A DNA stretch of 34,924 bases from Pigoraptor vietnamica (lineage: Eukaryota > Opisthokonta > Filasterea). Positions 7,872 through 19,475 of this stretch are shown here, in pieces. Under the pieces are notes generated by a model, which was not told where the DNA came from, did no database searches, and worked only from the letters and a program-made list of their open reading frames with translations. Location of the stretch: the NCBI GenBank assembly GCA_943704525.1, contig CALSCQ010000035.1, positions 1-34,924 on the forward strand. The letters are read 5' to 3'. The translations under genes were made by a program, and so were the position numbers. Position 1 is the stretch's first letter; each line of letters begins with the position of its first letter.

Positions 7872-10798
7872 ATGATGGCCGCAGGTGCACAGCAGCGTGG
7901 GCTCACGCGCGCCATCGTCGCGTCGTTCAAGTCCCGCGGCCTCTCGCTCAAGACGGACGCGATGCGTCTGCTCACGGCGTCCCTCGAAAGCGTCCCCGAC
8001 TACGAAATCTCCGAATCCCTCGACACGATCCTCACGGCGCTCGAGAAGGAGTCGCTGAGCTCGAACATTATCGAGCACGACGACCTCGAGCGCGTGATAG
8101 CGGCCCTTGTGCGGGCAAGCGAAGAGGGCGAGGACCCCTCCGCCGCAACGCTCCGTCACTTCAGCGTCATCAGCGCATTTGACGTGCCAAACCTCGTCTA
8201 CAGCGTGGACCGCAAGACGTTTTTCCCCGCGGGAGCATCCAGCGGGACGGCGCTGGGCGCGGGTGCGCAGACGCCGGGTGCGCAATGCACGCACGCGGCG
8301 GCCGATGCGAAAACGGCCATGTTCCGCGAGCGTTACGCTCTCCTGCGCCAGCGCATCCTGCGCAACCCGCTGTTCAAGTCGCCGGTGGTCGGAGGGGTCG
8401 ACAGCAGCGACTATTACAAGCTCACGCCGATCGAATCGCTTGTCGGCTTCTCAGACGCGGCGGAGAGCACGTGCGTGTTTGGGATGCTCGCGCAGCTGGA
8501 GGAAGGGCGCTACTTTATCGAGGACCCGAACGGATCCGTCCCCATCGACCTCTCGGAAGCCATATCCGCGCCGTCTGAATAGCTATTGTGCAAGTGGACA
8601 GCCGTGTGTTTGTGGCTGCATTGTCGTGTGCACCGTCTCACAGTGTGTGTGTGCGCGCGTGTGTGTGTACAATAAGTGTGGTAAGTCTTGTTTGCTGCTG
8701 TTCGCGTCTGAGTTGCGTTGTTGCCAGCGTGGGTGCTCGTCGCCTTCGCCCTCCCTATCTCTCCTTGACCGCCATGCTGTCTGCGTGTGTCGCCCGCACG
8801 TTCCAGCCACCGGCCTGTTCACCGAGAACTGTTTTGTGCTTGCGGAGGGAACATTTGTCGACGGCGTGTTCAAGGCCCGCGTTATAGGATTTCCGCCGCC
8901 AGAGTCGCGCGAGCAGGCAAAGTGGGTGTGGTCTGCGTCTGTTATGCGCGTGCGTGCGCGTGTGCGCTTCGTGTCCGGTGGCAAATTGAGAGTGGTCCAC
9001 GCCTCTGTTGTATACACGTGTGTGCGTGGGCGCGCTTCTTATTCGTAATGTGTACGAAGATTTCCACTGATGCCGCTTGATTATGCCAACAGGGCATACT
9101 TTTCCAACGTTAATTTCTTCGGCGGAGAACCGGTGGCTCACGACGACGTGAGTCTCTGCCTGAGTCCCCGCGCTCTCCGTGCTGGCACAAAACCACTTGT
9201 ACTCACACGCCCCACGCGCCCCACGCACACCGTTGGCACATTGCTCACACAGCACACCGTTGGCGCTCGCGGCGCACATTTGCGCATGCCGACGCACACA
9301 CCTTCTCCTATCGACCTACTTTATGTACTTATGCATTCGCGCCGATTGCCGTCAATCTCACTTACGCGTTCGCGTCGCTCAGGCGCGTCTTGTCGAATTG
9401 GAGGCCGCGACCGAAGATGCGATGTTTGTTGTGCTTTCGGACGTTCATCTGGACAGGCCAAAGGTGAGTGAGTGAGTGTGTGTGTGTGTGCGCTGGTGGA
9501 CCCTGAGACTCCCACCTCATCGAAACCGCAACCGTTTCCCATAACATTCACCTCCCCTGCCCTCCAGACTCTCGAGCGGCTGCGGCTTCTCTTCACCGGT
9601 TACGCGTCCATCGTGCCACACGCCTTTGTTCTCATCGGCAACTTCCTCGCCGAGCCGCACGGGCCGGGGCAGTACAAGGCACTACAGGGTGGGCCATGGT
9701 GCATTCCGCAACCTTTGTTACTTGACTATCTCTCGCTACTTGAACCACGCACACTCTGAGTAACACCAGGATGTCGCAGAGGGTTTCGAGGCGCTCGCGG
9801 ACATTATCGGTTCCTTCGACGACATTGCGCAGCGCAGCCACTTTGTGATTGTGCCTGGCCCTCTCGACGTGGGTCCCGGCAACATCCTGCCGCGCCCGCC
9901 GATGCCCGACATGCTCACGAAGGCGCTTGCGGAGAAGGTGGCGAACGTGCACTTTGCGAGCAACCCGTGCAGGTGAGAAGGAGCGGCGTGCGTGTGCACA
10001 TGAAAGCGGGAGATAAGAAACAAAAGTGCGACGGTGAATGACAGAGTCGTCCCCTCCGTGCGTGTGGTGAAGTCGATGGAGACATGTGTACACGTAAGCT
10101 GATCATCTGTCACTGCGTGCGCGCGCCTTAGGATTCGCTACTGCACCCAAGAGATTGTCATTTGCCGCGAGGACATTCTCAACAAAATGCGCCGCAACTG
10201 CGTGCTCAAGCCCAGCGAGGCGGAGCTGGATGACGTGTCTAAGCACGTGGGTACAACACGTTAAGCTGTCTGGCTGTGTTCGTCCTCTATTCCGAGTATT
10301 CCGACGCCTGTTTGTAACACACGAACGGCTCCCTCCGTCTTCCTCCATTGTTATATTTACTTTGCGTGCGTCCGCAGCTCGTCAAGACGTTGCTTGACCA
10401 GGCGCACCTGTGCCCTCTCCCACTGCACGTGCGACCGCTCTACTGGGCATACGATGCCGCGCTCCGTCTCTATCCACTGCCGACCGTGGTGCGTGTGCGC
10501 GCACTCTTGTTCCCACAGTCTGATGGGCTGTATGCCGGCCAGTGTCTGTACTCTGACGTGATGCACTGCTGTCATTCAGCTGCGCACACATGCACGCATG
10601 CAGGGGAGCGTGACCCGTGGTTGTGACTCTGTTCCTCCCACCCCGTCGCAGGTGATTCTTGCGGACAAGTACGAGCCGTATTCGGTGCACTACGAAGGCT
10701 GCCTCTGCTTCAACCCGGGGTCCTTCCCGTCCTCGGATTTTTCGTTCATGGTGTACTGGCCCTCGCGAAGAGAGGCAGAGTTCAGCAAGGTCGAGTGA
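7872..10798 (+). CDS. POLE2: DNA polymerase epsilon subunit B (POLE2/Dpb2)
   Basis: This is the essential non-catalytic B subunit of leading-strand polymerase epsilon, which links the polymerase to the CMG helicase. Proposed exons are 7872-8571, 8807-8921, 9093-9147, 9383-9463, 9568-9688, 9770-9972, 10132-10246, 10378-10488 and 10652-10798, about 548 residues (human about 527). The N-terminal Dpoe2NT helical domain covers residues 1-80 ([17 protein letters not shown]). An OB fold follows ([31 protein letters not shown]). The calcineurin-like phosphoesterase fold starts at [12 protein letters not shown], continues with [13 protein letters not shown] and [11 protein letters not shown], and ends with [14 protein letters not shown] and NPGSFPSS. 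As expected for B subunits, the metal ligands of active phosphoesterases are not conserved. Two joins (exon 1/2 and exon 5/6) are one base out of frame with canonical GT/AG sites, as if a base were extra. The gene is convergent with SMC2, 367 bp apart. Confidence 0.95.
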
Positions 10799-11165
10799 TA
10801 AAAGAGATGCACTGCGAGCGATTGGGCTCTGAGCCCCGTTGTGCGCAATGGTTGAGTCACAGAGACAATTCGAGGGTGGAAACCGCCCCTTCGCTCTGAG
10901 AGATACAGGAAGAGAGTGAGTGCGTATACTTTGCGACGAAATGGGGAGGCTTCCTTTTTCCATCCGGCGGGCAGTACCACCGCAGGTGTTTCAATGCGAA
11001 AAACGGCACGCGCGCACGCAGCGAAACGCAGCGCCAAGCGAGAAATGCGATTCGACAGAAAAACAGACAGCAGAAGATTGCGAGTATAACCGAGCCTATT
11101 GGCCGTTGGCTCACTGAAAGCGACATTTGAAAAGCGACCGCACGCGCCCGAAGCACGGCGGCGCT
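10799..11165. other. Convergent 3' interval between POLE2 and SMC2
   Basis: It holds the 3' flanks of both genes. No coding sequence, clear polyadenylation signal or repeat is evident. Confidence 0.5.
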
Positions 11166-14100
11166 CTAGTTGACCTGGGCGAGCGCCTTGCCCTTCCCTG
11201 CGGCGCTGGGCGCGGCTGCCGTCTTTTGCCGCTTGTGGGCGTTCTTGCCGGACGGCGCGTTCTCGTCCGCCGACGACGCCTGCACGGTGCGCGTGACTGT
11301 CGACACGCCGTCGACGAACCGCGTCTTGAAGAGGACGTTGGCGTTGTTAAACATGCCCTCCTTGAGCGAGACGACAATAAACTGCGACTGCGAAAAGTGC
11401 GTGCGAAGCATCGTGCCAATGTTCTGCGTGTGGCTGAGGTCGAGCGCCGCGTCCACCTCGTCGAGAATGTACATGGGCGCCGGCTTGAACAGCAGCAGCG
11501 ACAGAATGAGGGACAGGGCCACGAGGGATCTGCAGTGGGGGAAGGGCAGGTACACGCACGGTGAGTACTACTCTCTCGCATACCCCGCCGAGTCAAGCAA
11601 CAGAAGTGGCGGCCACTTTGGCGGTAATTGCGCTTGCAAACCCGGAAGAGACCCACCGCTGGCCACCGCTGAGCTCGGTGAGCGACTCCTTCCACACGTC
11701 GCCAAACGCCACCTTCACCTCGAGGCCGTCGAGCTCCGTCTGGCCCTCGGGCGCGGCCAGCTTGGCCTTTGCGCCGGGGAGGAGCGTCGAGAAGATCGAG
11801 CCAAAGTCGCGGTTCACCTGCGGAGGCGGAGGGGCGCGCGGGAAAGCAGGCACAAAGAGGGGGACCGTAAGGACAAGTTGGGGCAACACAAGCCAACAGC
11901 ATTGCATTGCCGCACACGGGTATGGCACTGGGAGAATGCGCACCTGCGTGTACGTCTTCTTGAGGGCCTCGTTCTTCTTGGCATCGAGCTCCGTGATGGC
12001 GTCCTCAATCTTCTGCTTGTCCTTCTCGACAATCCGCTTCTTGTTCATCAGGTCGCGGTACTCCTGGTCGGCGCGCTCGAACATCGCCATGACCTGCGAA
12101 AAGGAAGGGGACTCTGTGTGAGGCGCGCGTGACAAATAAACAGAACACAAAACTGTAACGAAGTGAATCATGAGAAGTGACAGCGGGCAAGACAAGCCGA
12201 GCCGGCCACTATCGAGCACGGAACACAAAGGTTGAAAGGGGACCCACATCACCCAATGCGCACATCGCAGCAGGACGCACCTTCATGTTGATCGTCTTGC
12301 TCAGCTTGGCCTGCTGCTCCTCCAGCCGCGCGAGCTTCTTGCGCGCCTCCTCCGCATCGACGGCGCCAAAGTCGTACGCCGTGCCCTGCTTGCCGAAAAA
12401 CTGCTTCTCGGTCGCGATCCACGCGTGCTTCGAACCAAGGCCCTCCACGACGCGGGACGCGTCCTTCCGGTCCTTCACCAGCCGGGTGAGCGAGTGCTCG
12501 GCCTTTTTCAGGGCCAGCTCGGCGTCCGACATGTTCTTCGAGCACTTGTCCCGCCGGGCGATCGCGCCGGAGATCTCCTTGTCCGTCGCGTTGAGCTTCT
12601 CGCGCTTCTTCGCAAGCTCATCGCACGACTGCTCGTACGCCGCCTGCAGAGCAAAATCAAACGAAGTGCATGAGTGTGAGAGCGGGCAAAAGCGTCGGAA
12701 CTCCGGTCACACCACAAATGCGCACACAAGCACAACAACCCCGCAGACAAAACCGCACCTTCTTCTTCTCGACGACGGCCGCCATCGCGCGCTCCTCCTC
12801 GACCGCCTGCGCCGCTGCGGCCTCCGCCTGTGCAAGCTGCTCCTTCAGCGACGCCATCTCGCCCTCCATCGCCGCAAGCTCGAGAGAGATGGCCGTGAGC
12901 TCGTCACGCGCCGCGCGGGTGGCCTCCGTGGTAGACGCTGCCCGGCTCTTCATCTTCTCAAGCTGTCCCTCCAGCGCCTTGAGCTCGCTCTCGCGGCTCT
13001 TCGCAGCGCCGCCCATCTCCGCCTGGATCGACGCGAGGCGTGCGAGCGCGCGCTTCTCGCGTTCCCGCGCCTCGGCAGCGGCGGACCGCTCGCGCGCGAC
13101 CGTCGCCTCCATCTCGGCGAGCTCGAGGACGAGCCGGCCGTGCGCGCTCGACGCCATCCGCTGCTCCAAAAGCTTGTGCTCGTGCTGCTTCAGCTCGCGC
13201 GCCGACGACAGGCGCTCGACGTCGGCGGCCGCCTGCTTGGCCTTGGCGTGCTCCTTGCGCAGCTGCTCGATGCGCGCCTCCACCTTGGCAAGCTCTTCAG
13301 AGGCCTCGCGAAGGGCGGCGAGGTCCGCGAGCACCGTGCTCGCGTTCTTCTCCCTCGAGCCGCCGGTGAGCGTGCCAGAGGGGTCAAACACGTCGCCATC
13401 AAGCGTGACGGTGCGCGCCTGCACGGCCTTGTTGAACGTGACCTTTCGTGCGAGGTCGAGCCCGTCGCACACAAACGACGGCCCAAACACATACTGCATC
13501 GCGGCGGCAACCTCGTCGTCGTAGCCCACCAGCGACAGCGCGGGGCGGACGGCACCGGGGCACCCGGCGTCCTTCGCCTCCTTCTCGGCCGCGCGCGTCT
13601 GCGCGTCGCTGAGCACGTGCGGCGCAATCTTGTTCAGCGGGATGATCGTCACGCGCTTCTTCAGCTTGCCGTTCGCGATGAGGGCCTTCCCGGTCGCCTC
13701 CGTGTCCACCACCACGTTGAACAGCTTCCCGCCGGCGGCCACCTCGAGCGCCGTCGACGCCGCGGCGTCCTTGACCGACACGAGGTTGGCGACGAGGCCC
13801 TTGACGCGAGACCGGTCAAACTTCGGCTCGGGATCGGCGTATGAGAAGTCGAGGCTGCCGAGGCGCGCGTTGAGCGCGTCCATCTTGTCCTTCAGGGTCG
13901 CCGCCTTCGCCTCCTCCTGCTTCAGCGCCGACGCAAGCTTCGCCATCTTCGCGGGGTCGCTGTCGACAGCGGCCAGCTGGCGCTCGAGGTCGCTCACGGC
14001 CGCCTCCGCCGCCTTCAGCTCGGCCTGCAGCTTTCCGTGCTCCTTCTCGCCCGACTTGACCTGCTTGCGGCGCTTCTCGACATCGCCCTCGAGGTGAGCG

Positions 14101-15101
14101 ACGCGCATGTCGCACTGCTGCGCGGCCGCCTTCGCCGCGTCGGCCTCAGCTTGCGCGTCTGCATTACAAACGAAAAACAAACGTGGACCGCATTGAGACA
14201 CACGGAGCAGCCACTGTCGTTGACATGACACGAAAGGGCAAGTAGCGAATGGATTGTCGCAAGCACATTTGCAGAGACGCACCCATGATCGCGTCCGTCT
14301 GCGTCTTCAGGTGCCCGTCCTTCGACGTGGCCATGGAAAAGCCGTGCACGCGGCGCTGGGCAGACTCGAGCTCCGCGGTGGCGGCCTCGCTCTCCGCCTC
14401 GAGCTTCGCCAGGCGGGACGTCGCCGCGTCGCGGTTCTTCTGCGCGGCGGTGATGTTCGCCTTGACCTAAGGGGCAGCAGTGAAGAAGTGCGACAGTATG
14501 AGCACGTTACAACCACGCCCGCACAAGTCGTCGACAGCGGAGTGAAGGCAACAGCAGGGGGCCCAAATGCCACGACAGAAAGCAGCGGTGCCATGATGCG
14601 CTCACAGATGCAAAGCGCGCGCACCTCGGCGATGCTCTTCTCGAGCGCGGCCTTGGCCTTCTTCTCAGAGTCGACGGCGTCCTTCTTGTGCTGCCACATC
14701 GTGTTGGCCTTGACGAGCTCCTTCGAAATGTCCGCCGACTTCGTCTCAAGCTCTTGCAGAGCGCCACCCATCTCCTGCGCACACACGCGCGTCTCAAATA
14801 GTCAGCAACGCAGTTCACACGTGCACATACAGACACAGACACAGACAAAGACACAGACACAGACACAGACACACACATTCACACGCGCGCATTCTATCAC
14901 CCACAGCGTCGCGCTTGCGCTCGAGGGCCGACAGGGCGACCTTCGCGTCCTCAATCTGCGCGTCGTACTTCTTAATGTCCCCCTTAAGCGCCTCCATTTC
15001 ATCGGTCAGCGCCTTGTGCTCGTCGTTGCACTTGCGCAGCGTCTCCTGCAATAGAAATATGGCGTCAACACCCGAGAGCCACACACACGCACACACACAC
15101 G

Positions 15102-15148
<47 letters not shown>

Positions 15149-16498
15149 GCATGCATCGCCGTGGAGAGTGCAAGAAGTGGCACGTTCAATTCCCACGCGA
15201 CACATACCTCGGCCTTTGCGTAGTCGTGCGCGATGAGGAGGCGCCCGTAGCGCTCCGCCTCCATCTTGTTGTTCTGGTACTGGAGAAAGTTGTGGCGCTC
15301 GTTGCCGAGACGCTCGAGCTGAGGGGCGATGTCCTGGGCGAGAATCTGCGGCGCGTGTGTGGGCAGTGGGGCGAGTCAGGCACAAGAAGTTATAAGAATT
15401 TGAACGACACAATTACCCTACACGCAGTACAAACACGCGCACACGCACAGACACATAAGGCCTGTGCAACCCAAACACGCACCTCGTTCAGCTGCTTGAG
15501 CTTCGTGTCCTTCTTCTCGATCGTCTTGAGCGCGGCGACCTTCTTCGTCTCGAACATGCGCGTCCCCGCGGCCTCCTCGATCATCGCGAGTATCTCGGGC
15601 GGCTTCATGTTGAGCACCTTGGTTATCATGCCTTGCATAATGAGAAAGTGCGGGTTGTTCACGTTCAGCTGCACGGAGTGGAAGAGGTTCTGCACGCGCG
15701 TCGGCTGCGCGAGCGTCCCGTTGATGAGGTACTTGTTCTTGCCCCCGATCACGACCTGCGCCGCAATCCAAACGTCAGTCTCTACATGATGCGCAAACGG
15801 CAAAAAAAGATTCACTGTCCGCAATCCAGAAGTTAGTTCTGGCACGCACAAACGACTATAGAAGAGTTGCTGTCCGAGAGAAGCCAATCTCAACAACGCT
15901 CCTGTGCCAACGTCGCCAAGCGTCAGTGTGCTACGCATGCATGTGCGCGAACGCACAAACCGACCTGGCGAGTGATGGAGATTTCGTCGTAGGCCTCGTA
16001 CCCCACGGGGCTGTCCTTCTTGCTCTCATTGTTGAAGTTGAGCGTGACGGTCGCCTTCGTCACGCCAGCCTGGCCCTGCTTGTAGACGAGGTCCTGAATG
16101 CTCGAAGCGCGCACCTACTCGAGCGGACGGGGGCGATTTTAGCAAGGGTGGCGAAACTTTGTTACAGTCGAACAGCCATAATCACGCGATTCCTTGAGGA
16201 AAAAAGAGGCGGGCAATTTGTGACAATAAAGTGCGTAATTGTGAAAAAAACAGATGCTGCGAAGACAGAATTTTTCGCAGCGAAAAGAAAATGTAAAATT
16301 ACAAAGAAAGCTGTTTGGAGATGCACCCGCCTGGTTGAGGTTCTGGATGCCGAGCACAAAGCAAATGGCGTCGAGCACGTTGGACTTTCCGCTCCCGTTG
16401 AGCCCAGTAATGGCGTTGAAGTGCTGGTCAAACCCCTCAATGACGGTGCGCTGGCCGTACGATTTGAAGCCCTCGATCACGACCGATGTCAACCACAT
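11166..16498 (-). CDS. SMC2: Condensin subunit SMC2
   Basis: This is the SMC ATPase of condensin, partner of SMC4, which compacts mitotic chromosomes. Exons, in gene order, are 16498-16331, 16114-15965, 15755-15483, 15345-15208, 15045-14905, 14774-14625, 14466-14283, 14158-12759, 12643-12281, 12093-11944, 11817-11657 and 11529-11166. All frames join, giving 1213 residues, usual for the family. The N-terminal ATPase half has Walker A GLNGSGKS (32-39). SMC2-typical blocks follow: [25 protein letters not shown] and [11 protein letters not shown]. Coiled coil extends to about 505. The hinge (about 510-690) includes [11 protein letters not shown] and [17 protein letters not shown]. Coiled coil then runs back to the C-terminal head, with signature LSGGQR (about 1087-1092) and Walker [11 protein letters not shown] (about 1114-1123). 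A Lys/Ala/Ser tail with KRQK could be a nuclear signal. Intron 1 appears to use a GC donor. The hinge lies in one 1400-nt exon. Confidence 0.97.
14822..14882. repeat. ACAGAC hexanucleotide repeat in SMC2 intron 5
   Basis: About eight copies of ACAGAC/CACAGA with one AAGAC variant, passing into CA. Sense strand of SMC2 reads GTGTCT/TG. It lies in the intron between exons 14905-15045 and 14625-14774. Confidence 0.85.
15080..15147. repeat. CA/TG microsatellite in SMC2 intron 4
   Basis: Nearly pure CA on the plus strand, hence TG on the SMC2 sense strand, within the intron 15046-15207. Confidence 0.95.
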
Positions 16499-16934
16499 CT
16501 TCGCCTCTCCTTTTCTGCACGCGCGCAGAAAACACGCCGAGAGACAGAGGTGCAGCGGCGCCTTCTAAACTACGTCTAACACGGAGGCTAATTGAGTGAT
16601 TGCGTCTTGACTTGAGCGAGCTTGTCGCCCGAGTGTGCGTGAGAGGAAATGCGCGCCGTTGACACAGACGTCATTTCGATTTTTTCAAATTCCCAAAGGC
16701 CATTTTTGGCGCGCAAATTTTCCCTACTCGGGATAATCCGGGATCACTCTTGCCACTATACGCCCACCCCGGATGGCCAACGGACACAGCCTGCGTACAG
16801 CGACGCAGACAGCTTGATCTCGCAGTCGCCTCCCCATCAAAGTCGCCCTCTCTTCTGCATCGCATCCGTTGCGGTACCCTTATCTCCACAGAGAGTAAGG
16901 AAGGTCGAGGGTCTCGAATCCCTCCCCAGCGAGA
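16499..16934. other. Divergent promoter of SMC2 and HABP4-like gene
   Basis: It separates the two start codons by 436 bp. Apart from the E2F-like palindrome at 16703-16717 it shows no repeat. It also carries GGGATAATCCGGGATCAC at 16730-16747, whose first part (GGGATAATCC) is a near-palindrome. Confidence 0.45.
16703..16717. promoter_or_regulatory. Palindromic E2F-like site TTTTTGGCGCGCAAA
   Basis: Both strands match the E2F core: TTTGGCGC on plus and TTTGCGCGC on minus, giving a near-perfect palindrome around GCGCGC. It lies about 207 bp upstream of the SMC2 ATG and 218 bp upstream of the HABP4-like ATG. SMC2 is a plausible cell-cycle target; the binding factor is inferred only. Confidence 0.45.
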
Positions 16935-18684
16935 ATGTCCGTAACGGCGAATCCCTTTGACCTCCTGGGAGACGATGTCGAGAACGACGACACGGTCGCC
17001 CTTGAGAAGCGCGCCGCCGAGCTGAAGAAGAAGCAGGAGGAGGCCAAGCGCATCGTCCCCGCCGCATCGGCGCCTGCGCCCGCGCGCACCGGTGCTCCCG
17101 CGGGCGGCCAGCAGGGTTGGTATCGATGCGGATGCCGAGCGATGTGTGTGGCCGATGGTGTAGCCATCCGTCGTTGTTTTGTGGCTGGAATGGCGTTTCT
17201 TTGCATCGGTTGTGCTTGTGGGGTGCGGGAAGTGTGTGGCGTGTGCGTGTGAAGTGCGGATGTCGGTGGATTGTGCGGGAAGGGCCGTGGGATGGCTGTG
17301 ATGGTCGGCCCGGGGAAACAGGGTGGAAACTGTCATGTGGAGAGGGAATCGGCGGCAAAAGTTGTCGGATTCGAGTGTGTAGTGTCCGTTGTGCCCCAAT
17401 GTGAACGTTTATCTCGTTCGCTTTTGTGCGTATACAGTGGCCGATCCTACTTCGTAGCGGCTCCGTAGTTTTCGGGAGACTTAGCTAGCGCGATCGTGTC
17501 CAGTGGCTGAACTTGCATTGTTTTGAATCTCTCCTAGGCGGCTTTTCATTTTATTGTCTCCGTGTCCTTCTTTTCGCACTTGTTCGCAACCCGATTCTTT
17601 CGTGTCTGCCGAAACTTTCATCTAAATCTGCGTTCGCTTTCTTTGTGGCAGGCCGTGGTGGCGCCCGCCCTCAGGGCGATCGCCCCCCGCGCGCCAACGG
17701 CGACTTCCCCACCGAGCGCGACAACCGCAGCCGTGGTGAGGGCCGCGGCGAGGGTCGCGGTGGTCGCGGTGGTCGCGGCGGCCGTGGTGGCCGTGGCGGT
17801 GAGCGTGCGCCCGGCAGCAGCGCCGAGGGTGGCGAGCGCCGCCCGCGCCGCGAGTTTGAGCGCCACAGCGGCTCGCACAAGACGTGAGTGATGCGCTTGA
17901 CTGTGTGTGTGTTGTTGTTGTCGATCTATTAGATGTTCCATTGTAGATTATCGAGTCTCTTGATGGATTGATTCCCGCCTCTGGGAAAGATTGCAACAAA
18001 CGCCTAAAATGCCGTGTTCACTGTTTCAGTGGCGTGAAGTCGGAGGAGAAGCGCCACGGCGGTGGCCGCTTCAACTGGGGCGAGGGCACCGAGGTCCCCG
18101 CCGCCGCCGAGACGGCCGCGCCCGCCGAGGGTGAGGAGGCGCCCGCCGCCCCTGCCGAGGGTGGGGATGCCGTAGCGCCTGCGGCTGCCGACGCCGCCCC
18201 CGCGCCCCCCGCCGAGGAGGAGGACAAGACGATGACGCTCGAGGAGTTCCGCAAGAAGCGCCAGGAGCAGATGAGCCAGTTTTCGCTCCCCGAGGCGCGC
18301 AAGCCCGGCGAGGGCCAGCAGCTCGACAAGAAGTGGCAGAAGGCCGTCGAGCTCAAGAGCAACGAGGAGGACTTCATCAACCTCGGCGCCAAGAAGGACG
18401 CCAAGCCCGCCGAGAGCGCGCCCCGGCCCAAGAAGGACGTCCAGACGGTCGAGACTGGCTTCACGTTCAGCGACCCCGCCGGCCGTGGCGGCGACCGCGA
18501 GTTCCGCGGCGGACGCGGTGGGCGTGGCGGTCGTGGCGGCCGCGGTGGCCGCGGTGGTCGCGGCGAGGGCCGTGGCGACAGCCGGCCGACGAGCGGGCGC
18601 GGCGGCAGCACGCACTCGCACGCGCCCCGGGGCCGCGTTCCTGACGTCAACGACAAGGAGGCGTTCCCCACGCTCGGCAAGTAA
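16935..18684 (+). CDS. HABP4/SERBP1 (Stm1-like) mRNA and ribosome-binding protein
   Basis: Exons 16935-17115, 17652-17883 and 18030-18684 join in frame to 355 residues. The family (hyaluronan/mRNA-binding, PAI-RBP1) binds RNA and occupies the mRNA channel of idle ribosomes in the cytoplasm. The N-terminus MSVTANPFDLLGDD has the family's short acidic start, followed by a charged helix (EKRAAELKKKQEEAKR). A first RGG box is encoded in exon 2 (about 85-110). The core motif SEEKRHGGGRFNWGEG starts exon 3. The conserved central block is TLEEFRKKRQEQ and LDKKWQKAVEL. A second RGG box follows, and the C-terminus ends KEAFPTLGK, like the FP(S/T)L endings of the family. Intron 1 (536 nt) is unusually long for this window. 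It is divergent from SMC2. Confidence 0.92.
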
Positions 18685-19475
18685 GCGCCGGGCGGTCCGA
18701 AGGGTCCCCTGCGGGCATTGTGGCCGTCCCCGTGCGCGAGCGTGCGGGGCGGTGGGGCCTTTTGGATGATAACGGGGTGGAGGGCGGGGCGCGGGAAGGG
18801 CTTTTGCGCGTGCGTGCGCGGCGACTGGTTTTCGTCGGGTGACGGCTTTATTTTTTGCGATCCGAACGCGAATTTGGTTTTTATCGGGCGTTGACAATGG
18901 CGGCAAGGGCTTGCGTGACTTGCGTCGAGGCCATCGCTGGCTGTGCGGTTACGCGGGGTGCGGCGTTGCAACAGGATTCCGTTCGCAACACTCGCGGCAA
19001 CTGCCGGCTGGGCGTTGCGTACCGCTTTCGCGCGCTCTTCGGTTCGTCTTGTCTCTTTACGGTCGCGTCCGTCGTCCAGTGTTCCAGTTTGCTGTCGTGC
19101 GTGCCCGTGGGAGTTTTTTCCTGCGTCGCGTCCCCTTTACACGATGTCTCGTGATTTGATCTGCGTGTGCGTGCGTGCGCTGCGTGTTTTGCGATTTGGA
19201 AGTCCTCTGCAATCCGTCTCTGGTTGCTGATCCGCGCGTGCTTACTCTGCTGCCGCTTTGCCAACTCTCTTCTCATGCACACACCGTTTTCTGCGCTGCG
19301 TTTTGCGTCGTTTCGCTCCCGTTCTCTTGCCAGTTGCGGCTCTGCCGGGGCTCTGGTGTTGCCGACTGCGCGCGTGCGCCGCGCCACAGATCGAATCTCT
19401 CTTTTTTGTGAAGTAAATAGCCAAAAACATAACATATGTGCGGCCGAGTGTGCGAACGGGTAAAGAGGTTGCTCT
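18685..19475. other. Gene-free interval between HABP4-like and cyclin genes
   Basis: These are the 3' flanks of two convergent genes. It is G/T-rich with GTGCGTGCGTGC runs. Short open frames here have no protein-like features, and I see no tRNA-like GGTTCRA arm. Confidence 0.5.

Noticed and set aside
12177-13844. 555-codon plus-strand open frame
   Set aside because: It is antisense to SMC2 exons 8-9. High third-position GC keeps the opposite strand open, and its Arg/Leu-rich translation has no family motif.
16730-16747. GGGATAATCC near-palindrome as a homeodomain (bicoid/OTX-like) site
   Set aside because: Short motif, a single copy near a promoter, with nothing else to support a specific factor.
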